A stretch of DNA of 64,000 nt from Micrasema longulum (Eukaryota > Arthropoda > Insecta > Trichoptera > Brachycentridae): assembly GCA_022494885.1 (NCBI GenBank), contig JAGVSM010000844.1, positions 124,001-188,000 on the forward strand, in the 5' to 3' direction. The notes beneath the pieces are model-generated. The model saw nothing but the letters and a program-made list of their open reading frames with translations, had not been told where the DNA came from and ran no database searches. This document shows positions 27,458-38,114 of the stretch, piece by piece. How positions within the stretch are numbered: the stretch's first letter is position 1; each line of letters begins with the position of its first letter. The position numbers were made by a program, and so were the translations under genes.

Positions 27458-27819
27458 AGTTGAGTTTACAGCGTCGACGGGAGTGTGTCGCCGGTTGTTT
27501 TCGCCGGTGCTCTGTCATTATTACGACAATATTCAGTAGACCCAATAAAAACACGCCTAGTGCATTCGTATCGAATAAATAAGTATATTTTTTAATGGGT
27601 GACTGCTATAGTGTGAGTTTATAACGTCGATAATCATTTCGCTGAAAGCGAGACGTTTTTGTTTCGGCTACGTGACATTTGAGCGGCCAGTGCCCGCAAA
27701 AGCCCTGTGTTAGGTAGTATCTAGTACCGTGTAGTTTTCTTGTTTTTGAATCTTACAAATGTGTTCACCTGTTAACTAGATGGATACACAACAAGCCACC
27801 TTTATAGAGTTTAATTGAG
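27458..27819 (+). other. Probable non-coding first exon of a divergent plus-strand gene
   Basis: Arthropod initiator TCAGTT at 27456-27461 (A at 27458 as likely start) is followed by a comparatively GC-rich leader with CG dinucleotides and ends in a strong donor GAG/GTAAGTGG (GT at 27820). Only short frames lie inside; one of 12 codons starts at ATG 27780 and stops just before the donor. I infer a 5' UTR exon of a gene transcribed rightward, whose later exons lie beyond the window or were not recognised. The alternative is a chance GC-rich unique patch. Confidence 0.4.
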
Positions 27820-28434
27820 GTAAGTGGATATTCGACTTGGCCAATCATAATGTTATTTTCTTTGTTTGCCTGCGTTCATCTTTCTCGTCGAGTGTCTACC
27901 CACTTATTATTATTGTTACCTATACTTGCATTTTGTTATATAGTGCGTAATAAAACATCCTGGTTTGTGTTGAGAAATTTGCACATAATTTACAAATAAC
28001 AATCGTTCATTATTGAATGTTTATTCCTCGTGAGCTGTGAGTCATATTTTAAAAATATTTTATATTGGATCTCAGTTGAAATGTCGATAAAGCGTAAAAC
28101 TTATAAAAACGAAATCAAGACCGTGAAATACGTGGAAATACTACTGAACCATGAATTTCAACAGATTTGATATTCATTTATACCACGATTCAAAAAAAAG
28201 TATGGTTATACATAAATATAAACAATAAAATATTAAATCCTTATTAATTACCCTGAATTACCCATCGCCTACTATTTCTTTATTTGAAATCAACCAATAA
28301 TTAAATTTAATCATTGAATAGATTTACAACTAAAAAAAGTGAGCGGATCAAATGTTAACTATTGAGTTAAAATCAAGTGGTGATTATTTTTATTTTTAAT
28401 ATAGGAAAAAAATAAAATAAAATGAAAAAAGCAG

Positions 28435-29453
28435 ACCTAAGATAATACAATTTCAATTTATTTATTTTATAAATTTATTGCAAAAAATTAGTATACATAC
28501 TTAATAACGGGGAATCTATATAAAACTAATTGATGTAAAATGAAAACGGAGTGTTCTCTGTTTATGATAGTCTCCATCTAACATGGCTCAGCCTGCTCAA
28601 TTCATTTATTTTAAATAACATAAATTACAAACTAAAATTCAAGACAATAACATAAAAAGACAAAAAATACATAAACCGAAAAAAATAGTAGGAGAATCTT
28701 GCTCCGGAAAACCCCTTCAGCTACATGGAACAGATCAACATCCAGAGCGATGTTATTCAGCATAGCTGTAGCCCTTCCAACAGGCATAACCATCAGCAGG
28801 TTGGTCCTGTATATCGGAATATGAATCAATCTATGTAGGCGTTCGCTTAGGTAATTAATTATCAGGAACATGCAAACCAATGCTCATCTTAATCTCAGAA
28901 TCATCGACCATACCGCGCAACAATCGATAAAAATGTTTAGTCAAATACACATTCCTTCTAGTCTCTATACTGTTGTAGCAAAGTATACCCAGGGGTATAC
29001 TTTGCTACAACTGAACGCAAAAGCGCGCAAAAGAAACGCATTTTTAACGCGTATTTGTGTACTTAATACACGCTAACAGAGCGATTTCTTCGCGCGCAAT
29101 TCCGTTCAGAATACAAGCCCTGGAGAAACTCGGTCGGGTAGAGCCGAGGATAATACCCGCACTCTCCCATGTAGAGATATTTAGGTATAGAAACTTCTTT
29201 TGGATTTTCTCTATCATAAGAGAGTATTTCAGTTTATGTGGCCCCCAAATCATCGAGCCACTCTCGAGTAAAGAGTTCTCAGTCCGCGGGTATTTTCGAA
29301 AACCCTGGCAGTACACAGAACGAATCCTAACATCTTCAATGCTTTACATCTGATTGTCTCTATGTGATCATGAAATGTCAGGGTGCTCACAAATTTAACG
29401 CCCAGATCCTTAACATTAATTACTGTTAAGATCTGACAGGGTTTAATGAACAC
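28435..29453 (-). pseudogene. Jockey/CR1-type LINE 3' half, frameshifted
   Basis: From 29453 leftward: VKDLGVKFVSTLTFHDHIE, TIRCKALKMLGFVLCTARVF, then a shift to LKYSLMIEKIQKKFLYLNIS, then PIYRTNLLMVMPVGRATAML and FHVAEGVFRSKILLL (28640-28880), followed by a 3' UTR that ends in an AATAAATTGA-type tail at 28440. This is the classic end of a Jockey-group RT. The same 3' UTR occurs inverted at 60280-60480. Confidence 0.8.
28972..29011. repeat. Perfect 19-bp inverted repeat with 2-nt spacer
   Basis: Arms GTTGTAGCAAAGTATACCC at 28972-28990 and its exact complement at 28993-29011, separated by AG. Not part of any family seen elsewhere in the window; sits in the middle of the LINE remnant. Confidence 0.9.
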
Positions 29454-30235
29454 CCTAGATATATTTACACATAGTCTTATTAATGTGTTAAGTTTAGTGT
29501 CTGTGTCTGTGCTCGTGGGATTAAGACTTCTTTTTTAACTTTTCTAAAAGTTTTCATCTCTTTTTGACTTTTAAGATTCCCGTTTTTATATCACCCATTT
29601 CTCTGTGGATCGATGTATCCCGATATTTGATATTTTTGGCAACACCAGTTACAAAAACCTCACCCACTGACAATGAAAATTCCATATTTATTCTTAATGT
29701 TTTCACTACAATAAAATAAGCGGAATGAAATTTAAAATGACAAGTTTTTATACATTAAGATATCCAGAGGTCAGGGCTCGGAAAAATAAAAACAAATCAC
29801 TTCACCTTATCTTGTGACATGGACATTGGATAGATATACCGCCATTTATATTTCTTAATTAAAATCGCTAAAGCAATGATCCCCTTGGAGCGTTCAATGT
29901 CCTCAATTTGACTAGCGTCAAGTCTTACGCCGTTTTCATTCATGGATTAATTAATCACACATTTGTTTATTTACATCAAAAACAGCCAACGTCATTCTAT
30001 CGAAAAAAGAAACAGAGATTTCAGTGTAAAAACACACTTTTAAATGGATGTATTTTTTTGTTAAAAAGAACAACCCGCTAAGCCTCGATTTAGAGGCTTG
30101 TCAGCAGGGAGGAAAGAGGGTATATGGTAGTAGGCAATGTAAAATATACCACAACAGCCGGACCAATTGAGAAAAAAATCTTTTTTGATTTTTTTTCGTA
30201 CAGGAAAAGAAAATGCGATTAATCAGTCTGAATTG

Positions 30236-30842
30236 CAATGAGGAATTCCACTGTTTTCTAATTTATTTATTTTTCTATTAGCGTACTATTTAACTAAGCA
30301 AAAATATTTTTTTTGTGCATTATTTACAAAGATATGATTTTTTAAAGTTACATTTATCAAATACCGCGCCAAATGACTATAATCAGTGTCACTTTTCAGT
30401 AGTGACGTCATGAAACGGTTGGCTTTCTTACTTTCACTGACCTGACAAGAATCTATGGAATATTGCTTTGATTACTTCATTTAGTTGATCGTAATTTGCT
30501 CATTTCTATGTTATGGTGGTTTTTACGAACGTTTCGATTTAGAAAAACCTAGAAAGTTGACATAATCTCTGGTTAAAATGTCAAATTATACAAATTATAC
30601 TCTTTTTTCTATGGTCAAAACGTTGCGGGGGCTTTAAAGCGGAAACCGGAAACACTACACGTAGATATAAGGAGTGACGTCATTATTTACGATTTTAAAA
30701 TGAATACTATTTTTATCATTTTTTATTTATTTTTGCGTGCGTTTTTGAGATATTTCATCCTACTCCAAATTTTTTTAATATTCACGTGTACACGAAAACA
30801 TTTTTAAAATTTAATTCCGGGTTGGGCTGGAATTCCTCATTG
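30236..30842. mobile_element. 607-bp TIR element (CAATGAGGAATTCCA termini)
   Basis: Starts CAATGAGGAATTCCACTG and ends with the inverse of CAATGAGGAATTCCAGCC. The interior has two GACGTCAT sites (30410 and 30675 regions) and no ORF. The terminus resembles that of family G (AATGAGGAAGTTCAGTG), suggesting one transposase source. Target duplication not resolved. Confidence 0.65.
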
Positions 30843-30970
30843 TCTTTTTCTCACAGCATTTGGGGAGGCACCTGCAAGAGAGTGACAGAAAAACTATATC
30901 CGAATACCTATTTGTCAATCTGCGCTCGACCCCATATCCTCTTAAGCCACGGGAATAAATTACATCTTCA

Positions 30971-31917
30971 AATGAACTTCAGCCCCACGGGGAATTGGAT
31001 ACAAACAATGTTTTCTCGCGCGCGGTAAAAATAAGAGCATTAAATTGTGCAGCAAAGTTTCTTGAAAATGTACGAAAAAATAATATAAAACATTTTAATA
31101 AAAACTAATAAGAGCCGATGATAAGAGAACTGTGAAAGATATCCGGTTTACTTACTATCCACAGACCGATCAGCAGAACTGATCGATCATAAGCGGAAGA
31201 GCACCTCTGACGTTACATGCGGAGTCATTTCAGAAATACAAAACTTAAAAAAATCATAACGCTGATAATAGATATATAAAATAAAAATAAGAAAAATTGG
31301 CTTAGTTTATTAGTCTGTGGGGTCATAGTCCATTGATCGATGACACACACACGTGCTAAATAATTTCACCTGAAATATAGTGTAAAGACTCCAAGAAAAA
31401 ACTCAACGTTTTATATTGAATGCAATAACACATATTATGCAAGTCTGACAGTATTGCGCATAACGACAAGAGCATCGTCCTGCAGTACATTAACATCGTT
31501 CCTACAATGTAAACGTAAAGAACAAAGGAACGTAGCCTATAAAGAGACCACAGGGCGTGGTAATGCCCAGTCAGGCAGCCCAGCCAGCCCGAAGACTCAG
31601 CTCAACGCAGTCACTCGGTTCTAGCATGCAGTTCAAGTGCAGCCAGTTCAAAATGCTACGATCAGCTGATGGTATTTGTGGTTTACTCCCAATTTATTTA
31701 TATAACCGTACCGAAACTCCTGTGTTTTATCGATACCTTCGAAAATTTAAATTAATGGATTTAAAATAGACACTCGCGCGACATAATTCATTATTTATTA
31801 GCCACGTAATAAATACTCATTAATCAGCAACCTCGTATCCTATGTCCATCACCACCTCACCACAATTCCTACAAGTTTATTTACAAATAAAATTTAAAAA
31901 ACTCTGAATTTCCTCAT
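30971..31917 (+). mobile_element. MITE family G copy split by a solo LTR
   Basis: Left half 30971-31315 (ATGAACTTCAGCCCC through GGCTTAGTTTATTAGTC), right half 31874-31917 (AGTTTATTTACAAATAAA through ATTTCCTCAT). The halves join as in intact copies. Confidence 0.8.
31316..31873 (+). mobile_element. Solo LTR (558 bp) of an LTR retrotransposon
   Basis: Begins TGTGGGG and ends CCTACA (TG...CA). Flanked by AGTC (31312-31315) and AGTT (31874-31877), a 4-bp duplication with one difference. TATA box TATAAAG at 31538-31544 and AATAAA at 31808-31813 fit the U3-R-U5 layout. A short open frame inside (31557-31769) is incidental. 4-bp duplications are usual for Ty3/Gypsy LTRs. Confidence 0.75.
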
Positions 31918-31919
31918 CA

Positions 31920-32580
31920 GAAACGCTTAGAAGGTAACAATATACAATTACGCCCTCCATTAATAATCCTATCATCCCCTCTTATATTAACGAAACGAGA
32001 GAAGAATTGGGGGAAAATACGGAGAAGACGTATTTTTGCAATACGAAACTCCATCAGTAGAAAATAAATGGAAAGTGTATCATATTTCTTATTTAAGCTT
32101 CACCCTTTTGAGGGCATTATGAGGGGTTTGGAAATTATCCTTATTTTTTTTTTACAATTTTCTTTATTAGGGATAATTACGACAAAAAGAAACGAAAATT
32201 AACGTTGCAAAGGCGAAATTTGACTGCTTTAGAAGTTTTTTTTTTTCTTCTTCTTTTAATGCTTTATCAGGTTTCTCCGACATTGGTGATCACTACGGCC
32301 AAATACATGTCTGTTGTCTGTCCTGCGCGACCGGAACATGTCCTTAACCCTTTTTATCGGATATACTCGCCATAGTGATTCCCGGGAAAAGATGACCAGA
32401 GTGCTTTCCCGTTGCCTTCTCTGGTGGATTTAGATTTTGGAGTATGCTAATAATTCAGAAAAAAACGCATAAAAACATCTACTCATATTTAAAAATGATA
32501 ACAGATTTTATTTGTAAAAAATATTTTTGTTTATAAAATTTATGTTTGAAGGCTTGTGGAAGAACTTTGTGGTTATTAAT
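31920..32580. other. No recognised gene
   Basis: AT-rich. A T-rich block with TTCTTCTTCTTTTAATGC at 32240-32270 precedes a GC-moderate stretch (GGTTTCTCCGACATTGG...GATTCCCGGG) that may be a decayed repeat. No frame of note. Confidence 0.3.
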
Positions 32581-32584
32581 TATT

Positions 32585-32990
32585 TTATTTTATTTTATTT
32601 GGGAAATCAATAGTTCTACATACATATTTTTAGTAAACAAACAGATATAGTGTATAATCTCAGAACTAATAACAGATTTACACATAATATACAAAGTTAG
32701 TAAAGAAAATATATTACACATCAAATAAATACATACAATTTATAGATATAAAAATGTTTTTTTCATGTACTCAATAATCAAATATTTTTTAAATATTTAT
32801 TTAAGAACATTAAGTTACTGTAAATTGGGCGGGATTAGGACAAGAATGCTCGAAGAGAGGATAATGAGGGGAAGGGAGATGTACATATTTATTATTATAA
32901 TGTCTACTAAGTTACATAATGCATTTTTAGTGTAAATTTTAAATCTGACAGAGTGATGTTTGTGTAATCTATATTTTTATATTTTGTATT
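32585..32990 (-). mobile_element. LINE 3' tail
   Basis: Starts with ATTTTATTTTATTTTATTTG, the reverse of a poly(A)-type tail, then an A-rich 3' UTR. No coding sequence. Confidence 0.45.
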
Positions 32991-32999
32991 GTACACTGA

Positions 33000-34000
33000 A
33001 AAAGTCCTACGAAAAAAAACATTTTTAATATACGACGTTTTACTTATTGGTACATGAAACCGGTGGTACCGTATTAAAATAAAATAAATTTAAAACAAGT
33101 TCGTTTTTAACAACTTATTTTTTCTGGTATTTTTTTTCTCCAGCATTGATTGTTTAGACGTAAAAATATTCGCAACAAAGTATAGTTTTGGCGCAGTCAC
33201 TATTTTTTTCATGGATTTTCAAGTAACTTAGTCTAAATTTTACCGCCTGTAAGAAAATATTTTTTCTTCATCATTGGCAGTGAAATAAGATTCAAAATGG
33301 ATGCCTGGTGTCGATCTTTACGTATGGAAGCGAATGAAGTATGAAATTGTAAAAACAGGGATGAAAGTCTATTTTTAATGCGCCCGTAATTAAAATATTA
33401 TACGTGCATTGTATTATATTATGCAAGTCGTTAGTCGACCTAGATTAAAATTCTAATACTTAGTGTTAATAACCGCATTTATCTAAAGATCTAATCGTGA
33501 ATATTATTATGATGAGCCAATGGCTTTTATCTTTTTTCTAACGCAACACTTGGGCTAATGGCGTCTAAAGTTCCAGCGAAGCTAATAATTAATATTATCA
33601 CAACTAATTATGTATTATTTGTTCTCGTGTCATTATATTGCAGAATGCCCTCCGATAATGATATTTATTCTATTAAAAGCAACAACGTTCTTCCTAAAAT
33701 ATGCCAAGTGATGGTTCATTTCACGCCATGGCAAAAATCCACACGGCACGAAAAAATAATATAGGGTGAAAGTACATTCCTCCACATACCCGAAACCGTT
33801 TTAAAGACCGTGGGTCTTTCTGTCGGTTTCATTCAAACAAAAAAGCAAGTTTTTTTTGTCAATAAACGAGTCGCTCTTAAAATTTTCAATTTCATATGTC
33901 GCGATTTTCATTGAATTTAATTCTACTGATTTTTGACGGATATTTTTAGAAAAGCTGCTGAATAAATTTTTAAATAAATACAAAATAATGTTTTATAATA
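33000..34000. other. No recognised gene
   Basis: A GAAACCGG-type Penelope-like end occurs near 33045-33075. A block at 33700-33760 (CACGCCATGG...CCACACGGCACG) resembles 43820-43850. The rest is AT-rich unique DNA. Confidence 0.3.
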
Positions 34001-34004
34001 AATC

Positions 34005-34190
34005 TCATTCATTATTACCTTTCCGTACCTAATAGAGCATAGGGCATAGCAATCGCAGCGTATCTTGATAATTTTTGTTGCATTGAAGGCAAGATGACCA
34101 GTCGTACGCTTCAGGTGCCAGTCCAGGGACTATGAAATATAATATAAATATTTCGTGTCCACGATGTCAAGAATCAAACCTGAGACTGTT
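34005..34190 (-). repeat. SINE family S2, 5'-truncated
   Basis: Contains CATTATTACCTTTCCGTACC, CAATCGCAGCGTATCTTGAT and CGTACGCTTCAGGTGCCAGT with the decayed B-box CAAGAATCAAACCTGAGAC. Confidence 0.65.
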
Positions 34191-34826
34191 TTGAAAATTT
34201 CAAACATTTGATGTTTTAGAACGAGGTCTTCAATTGTTTTATTCATATTGTTACTACCTTAGAGAAATAACCTAATAGAGTCGCCCATACGGCGAAAAAA
34301 CATTACATGATTATTGACCACAAACTTAGCTACAGATTACAGCAATACAACTGGCCGTTGGTACACGGGTTGACAATTGCGAGCGCTAACCGAAACCGTC
34401 AATTACGTTTGTTGTTAAACTAAATCCCAAACCAAAAATTTGGTACGCTTTCGTTCTATGCAATAGAGCTTTCAGGGGTTCTCTGGATAATTATTACTCT
34501 GAGTTTACTACCATAAGATAAAAATGCAAAACATATTTTTTTAAATAAGAAAAAAGAATTAACGAGAAAGCACAACAAAATATATTTGTATTTCGAACGT
34601 AGACTCGCCCTACAATAAACTCGTGGGTATTTTTATCCACGCGGCCAGTGCACTCTACCGTCGACGGAATATGCACTGCGTGCACAAGGCACAAGATAAA
34701 TACTAAATTAATACATACCCTACCTCCACGGGAACATTATTACTCATTACTCATTATTGTTCGTTCAGTTCGCCACACTGCAACTGGCTGGCTTTTTATA
34801 TTTTATACATAACCCGCCATTCTTCC

Positions 34827-34868
34827 CGCCGCTTTTGAATTCGAATTGAGCATTCAGAAGCGGCGGGA
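34827..34868. repeat. GC-rich hairpin, 10-bp arms
   Basis: CCCGCCGCTT and AAGCGGCGGG about 22 bp apart, with an inner TTCGAA; isolated GC-rich patch in AT-rich DNA. Function unknown. Confidence 0.6.
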
Positions 34869-35047
34869 AATATGAAAAATAAACGTAAATACATTTTTAT
34901 GAATGCTGAACCGTGAATCATAAGGGTATGTAAAAAATATGATGCATAAAATAATGATTCATAAATTTGGCGTGTGTTCGTGGAATAAAGGGGCTCTTCA
35001 CTGTGTCCTTAGTCGGCTTCCGAAAGAATTTTAGTTTTTTTTTTACC

Positions 35048-35232
35048 ACCATCAATTCCCTGTCCGCATCTAATTAAAAATTCTTCAAAATCAATATTTT
35101 AAGTCCATCCTTCCAAAAATCGAACTCAGGACCTTTATAATGGTAGGCGAATGCGCCAGCCACAAAACGCTCGTCCAAGGTTCTGTTCCAAATTTCAAAC
35201 ACAGAGCTGTATTCTTCTCCGATCTGGACACA
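35048..35232 (-). repeat. SINE family S3
   Basis: Inverse B-box AAAATCGAACTCAGGACC, ATGGTAGGCGAATGCGCCAG and body AAGGTTCTGTTCCAAATTTC. Confidence 0.6.
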
Positions 35233-35531
35233 TAAAAGAATTATAAATAATTGAAATAAAAAAAATAGAAATCTTCTGTATGTTAAAAAAAAATTACCTG
35301 CTTTAAACTTCAAAATTGACAAAATGGTATATTATTAGGTAGGGGGCGAGAGCTCTAACATCCTCAGGTTAAACCAGTGATCTCCCGAGGATTCGGCTTC
35401 TTTTATGAATGTGTGTAGTTGTTTCCACATCTGTGGCCATATACTGTAACTATTTTGTTTCGTAAATTAATTTAAAAAAAACAGATTTAAATAGGTACCT
35501 TATTTTTTTATTGAATATAATAACTTTTACA

Positions 35532-36355
35532 CATAGAATTAAGAATAGTCTAGAAACCGCATACCTACGCAGTATACGTACATCAAACAGAAGGCGACTC
35601 AACTAATAATAAATGAGTAGGTTTACGTTTTGACCCATTAGTTTCTTTATAGACGGCGCTCAGTACGCAACTCCTGATTTGAATTCAACTATGCCGTGTT
35701 GTGCCCTTTTAAAGTTTAGAAATACTGCTAGAATCTTAAAGAAACAGGATGCCATCACATTTCATCTGTAATTTGAAAATAAATGTGTATATAACAAATG
35801 CATTACTTAAAAATTGAATTATTTTTCCATCTGTCAGATTGTCGAAGAAACAAAATGGAAAATTTCGTTAGTGTTGCCAGGGTAGTAAATTTTTTTACCC
35901 TTCTTTGCTCATCTAATGAAAGAATTAATGAAGATTAGACCTCAGATTAAACAACGCCGTGTGGGACATTTGAACGGCATTATCTTTAAAATAACAAATA
36001 TTATTTAACATGATATAAAAATATCCGTTTTATGTCAAATAAAATTTGTTTATATTTTAAGTTCAAAGTTCATTAATTCAATTACTCTTATTAAATGACC
36101 CTTTACTTATCTACTCTGTTGTGTCAATCAATGTTTCCGCGTGCACAGTAAAATTTTAGAGGAATTTGTTAATCTGTTGATTACTTTTTTTTACCGTACA
36201 TTTGTGTTATGATTTTTTTTCCCATCAAGCAACATTACCCGGCGACTTCACGAATGCACGCGGCGAAAGTAAGGCGGAGTGGGGGAATTATTGGACACGG
36301 TCCGATGTATTCAAATATGATTCTACGATCCTTCTGGACTATTCTTAATTCTATG
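35532..36355 (+). mobile_element. TIR element family T (CATAGAATTAAGAATAGTC), intact copy
   Basis: CATAGAATTAAGAATAGTC at both ends in inverted orientation, extended by (T/C)AGA. 824 bp, AT-rich, no transposase. Interior block CAGGGTAGTAAATTTTTTTA. Other copies: 56897-57966 (inverse, interrupted), 47080-47530 (inverse, partial), 59855-60045 (partial). Confidence 0.75.
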
Positions 36356-36499
36356 CTTTTACAATAACTTTCTCATTTTTAGTGACAAAAAAATGTGTCC
36401 TAATATCAGCACTCATTTTTTAAACTTATTGATATCTATTGTATTCTTCCAGTAGCCTTTCCAAGATTAGTATAAAAACTGTAAATGTTGTAAACAATT

Positions 36500-36545
36500 C
36501 ACCAGTCTTGAAGATGCCTACTTAGGCGAAAGCGCTCGTTGGTCA
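36500..36545 (+). repeat. Penelope-type hammerhead-like motif
   Basis: CTTGAAGATGCCTACTTAGG then CGAAAGCGC: a CUGAAGA-like box, short stem GCCT/AGGC and GAAA, as in 41050-41105 and, inverted, 55440-55505. Confidence 0.4.
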
Positions 36546-36654
36546 AAATAATAAAAAGTAAAACTAAACCAAGAAGTTTCATTGATAAGTTTTGCCATAA
36601 GACAGGCGTAAGGTGTTTATTCAATCTGCAGTGCCCTGTAAGGGCTGTAGTGAT

Positions 36655-37320
36655 TTTTATTTTATTTATTTGGATAACCAACAGCTATAATTATCTTTTA
36701 TATATATTACAAAACAAATAACAAATAAGCCAATTACAGGTTTTCACAAGTAGCATCAAGTGAGTTAAAAAAGATTCTCGAACATAAAATGAATAGTAAT
36801 TAAATGTAAAATCAAAAGAAAAGAAAAAATATTACGAATATTTCGAAAGCAAACGCCGTACGTTATTAAGATTATTTTCAAATAAATCTATGTTAAATGA
36901 TTTATTTATTACATTAAAATTATTAAAAGTTCGCCATAAATATGAATTTTGCCTATAATTAGATGAAACAAGAGGTATGTGGAGAAGAGGGTTATTTCTT
37001 AAGACTTTGGAAGGAACATTGATAAAAAGTTTGGATAGTAGTTCAGGACAGTCAATTGAACCAGAGGCAATTTTAAGTAAATAAATTATATCCGCTATTT
37101 CCCGACGTTTTTGCAGAGGCAATAGGTGATGTTTTTTTACATATATAAATATACTGGTCGGATTTAAACTCAAGTTTCGACCGGAAACACATGAACTTTA
37201 CGAATTTTTAAAAAATATTTTCAATGCGTGATATCTGCACATTGTACATAGGATTCCATATTTGTGATGCATATTCTAAGTTGCTTCGCACTAATGTACA
37301 GTAAAGGATTTTAAGTGTCT
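36655..37320 (-). pseudogene. Jockey-type LINE C-terminus
   Basis: Minus-strand ORF 37173-36832 reads LPLQKRREIADIIYLLKIAS, SGSIDCPELLSKLFINVPSK, NNPLLHIPLVSSNYRQNSYL and LWRTFNNFNVINKSFNI, with a stop at 36832, then a tail ending TATTTATTTGG-type near 36660. Typical final 110 residues of an insect Jockey-group RT. Upstream part (CGRNLSLNP) frameshifted. Confidence 0.85.
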
Positions 37321-37329
37321 TTTTTGACC

Positions 37330-37720
37330 CTTACTTGATTTCACATTAGGTCTAATAAAATAAACAAATAAAAGTATATCTTGCAGTATTCGGTCCATCG
37401 TTCTATCGCCTCCTCCTTTACATAACCCCCTTGCTTTCTGATTCAAGTCACGATCCTGAAATTTAGATTTTGTCTCAGTACCATTACATTATTTATCGGT
37501 GTCTCAAGGCAAATGACCTATTGCGCTGTAGCCATTCTTCGTCTTGTATTTTTGGGCGCAAAGTCTCGGATAAATATTGTTCAAACTGATAACGCAAACA
37601 TATTGTCGAATATCACGACGAAAATCTTCAAATCTGAGACTAAAAAAACAACTTGTAAAGATAATGGAAGGGCCCTTTAAGGCGCAAATTTTGTGTGTAA
37701 ATCCCCGACGCAATCGCCGA
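37330..37720. other. No recognised gene
   Basis: Contains a 69-codon minus frame without a recognisable domain (37504-37713). Possibly further decayed transposon flanking the mariner pieces. Confidence 0.25.
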
Positions 37721-37726
37721 TGCCTA

Positions 37727-37832
37727 TGATTGCGGATGTTTCCACTGTTTGGATTGTTCCTTTGTTTCCGGTGTGAGGTAGTGGGCCCACGTCTCGTCCC
37801 CAGTGACTATGGAGCCCAAGAACTCCTCACAA
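37727..37832 (-). pseudogene. mariner transposase fragment around first catalytic Asp
   Basis: Minus strand encodes EEFLGSIVTGDETWAHYLTP then ETKEQSKQWKHPQS, the mariner block carrying the first catalytic Asp (TGDETW). It is fused head-on to a plus-strand C-terminal piece, so the element is rearranged. Confidence 0.85.
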
Positions 37833-37969
37833 ACGAAGAGGAGCTGAAAGAAGAGGTTCTGAGCTACCTTTACGACCTGGCGGGAGACTTCTATGACCAG
37901 GGAATCAAGAAGATGGTGACCCGGATGAAAAAGTGCATCGAAGTCAACGAGAAAAATATAGAAAAATAG
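37833..37969 (+). pseudogene. mariner transposase C-terminal fragment
   Basis: Plus strand NEEELKEEVLSYLYDLAGDF then YDQGIKKMVTRMKKCIEVNE, stop at 37969: the extreme C-terminus of a mariner transposase in the opposite orientation to the adjoining fragment. Confidence 0.8.
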
Positions 37970-38114
37970 CTGAAAGTCTAAGCTTTCCAATGATGTATTG
38001 CTCGCTGTAAATAAAAATGGTTTTCATTGTAGAAAAAAATAGGGAAACTTATTTTACGGACAACCCTCGTATTTACGATTCTTTATCCTAATTGATTATT
38101 ATTATTATTTTCTT

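Noticed and set aside
31557..31769. 70-codon ORF after a TATA box
   Set aside because: Lies wholly in the solo LTR; the TATA box belongs to the LTR promoter, not to a host gene.
36499..36721. 60-codon ORFs on both strands
   Set aside because: Composed of a Penelope-like end and a LINE tail; no domain.
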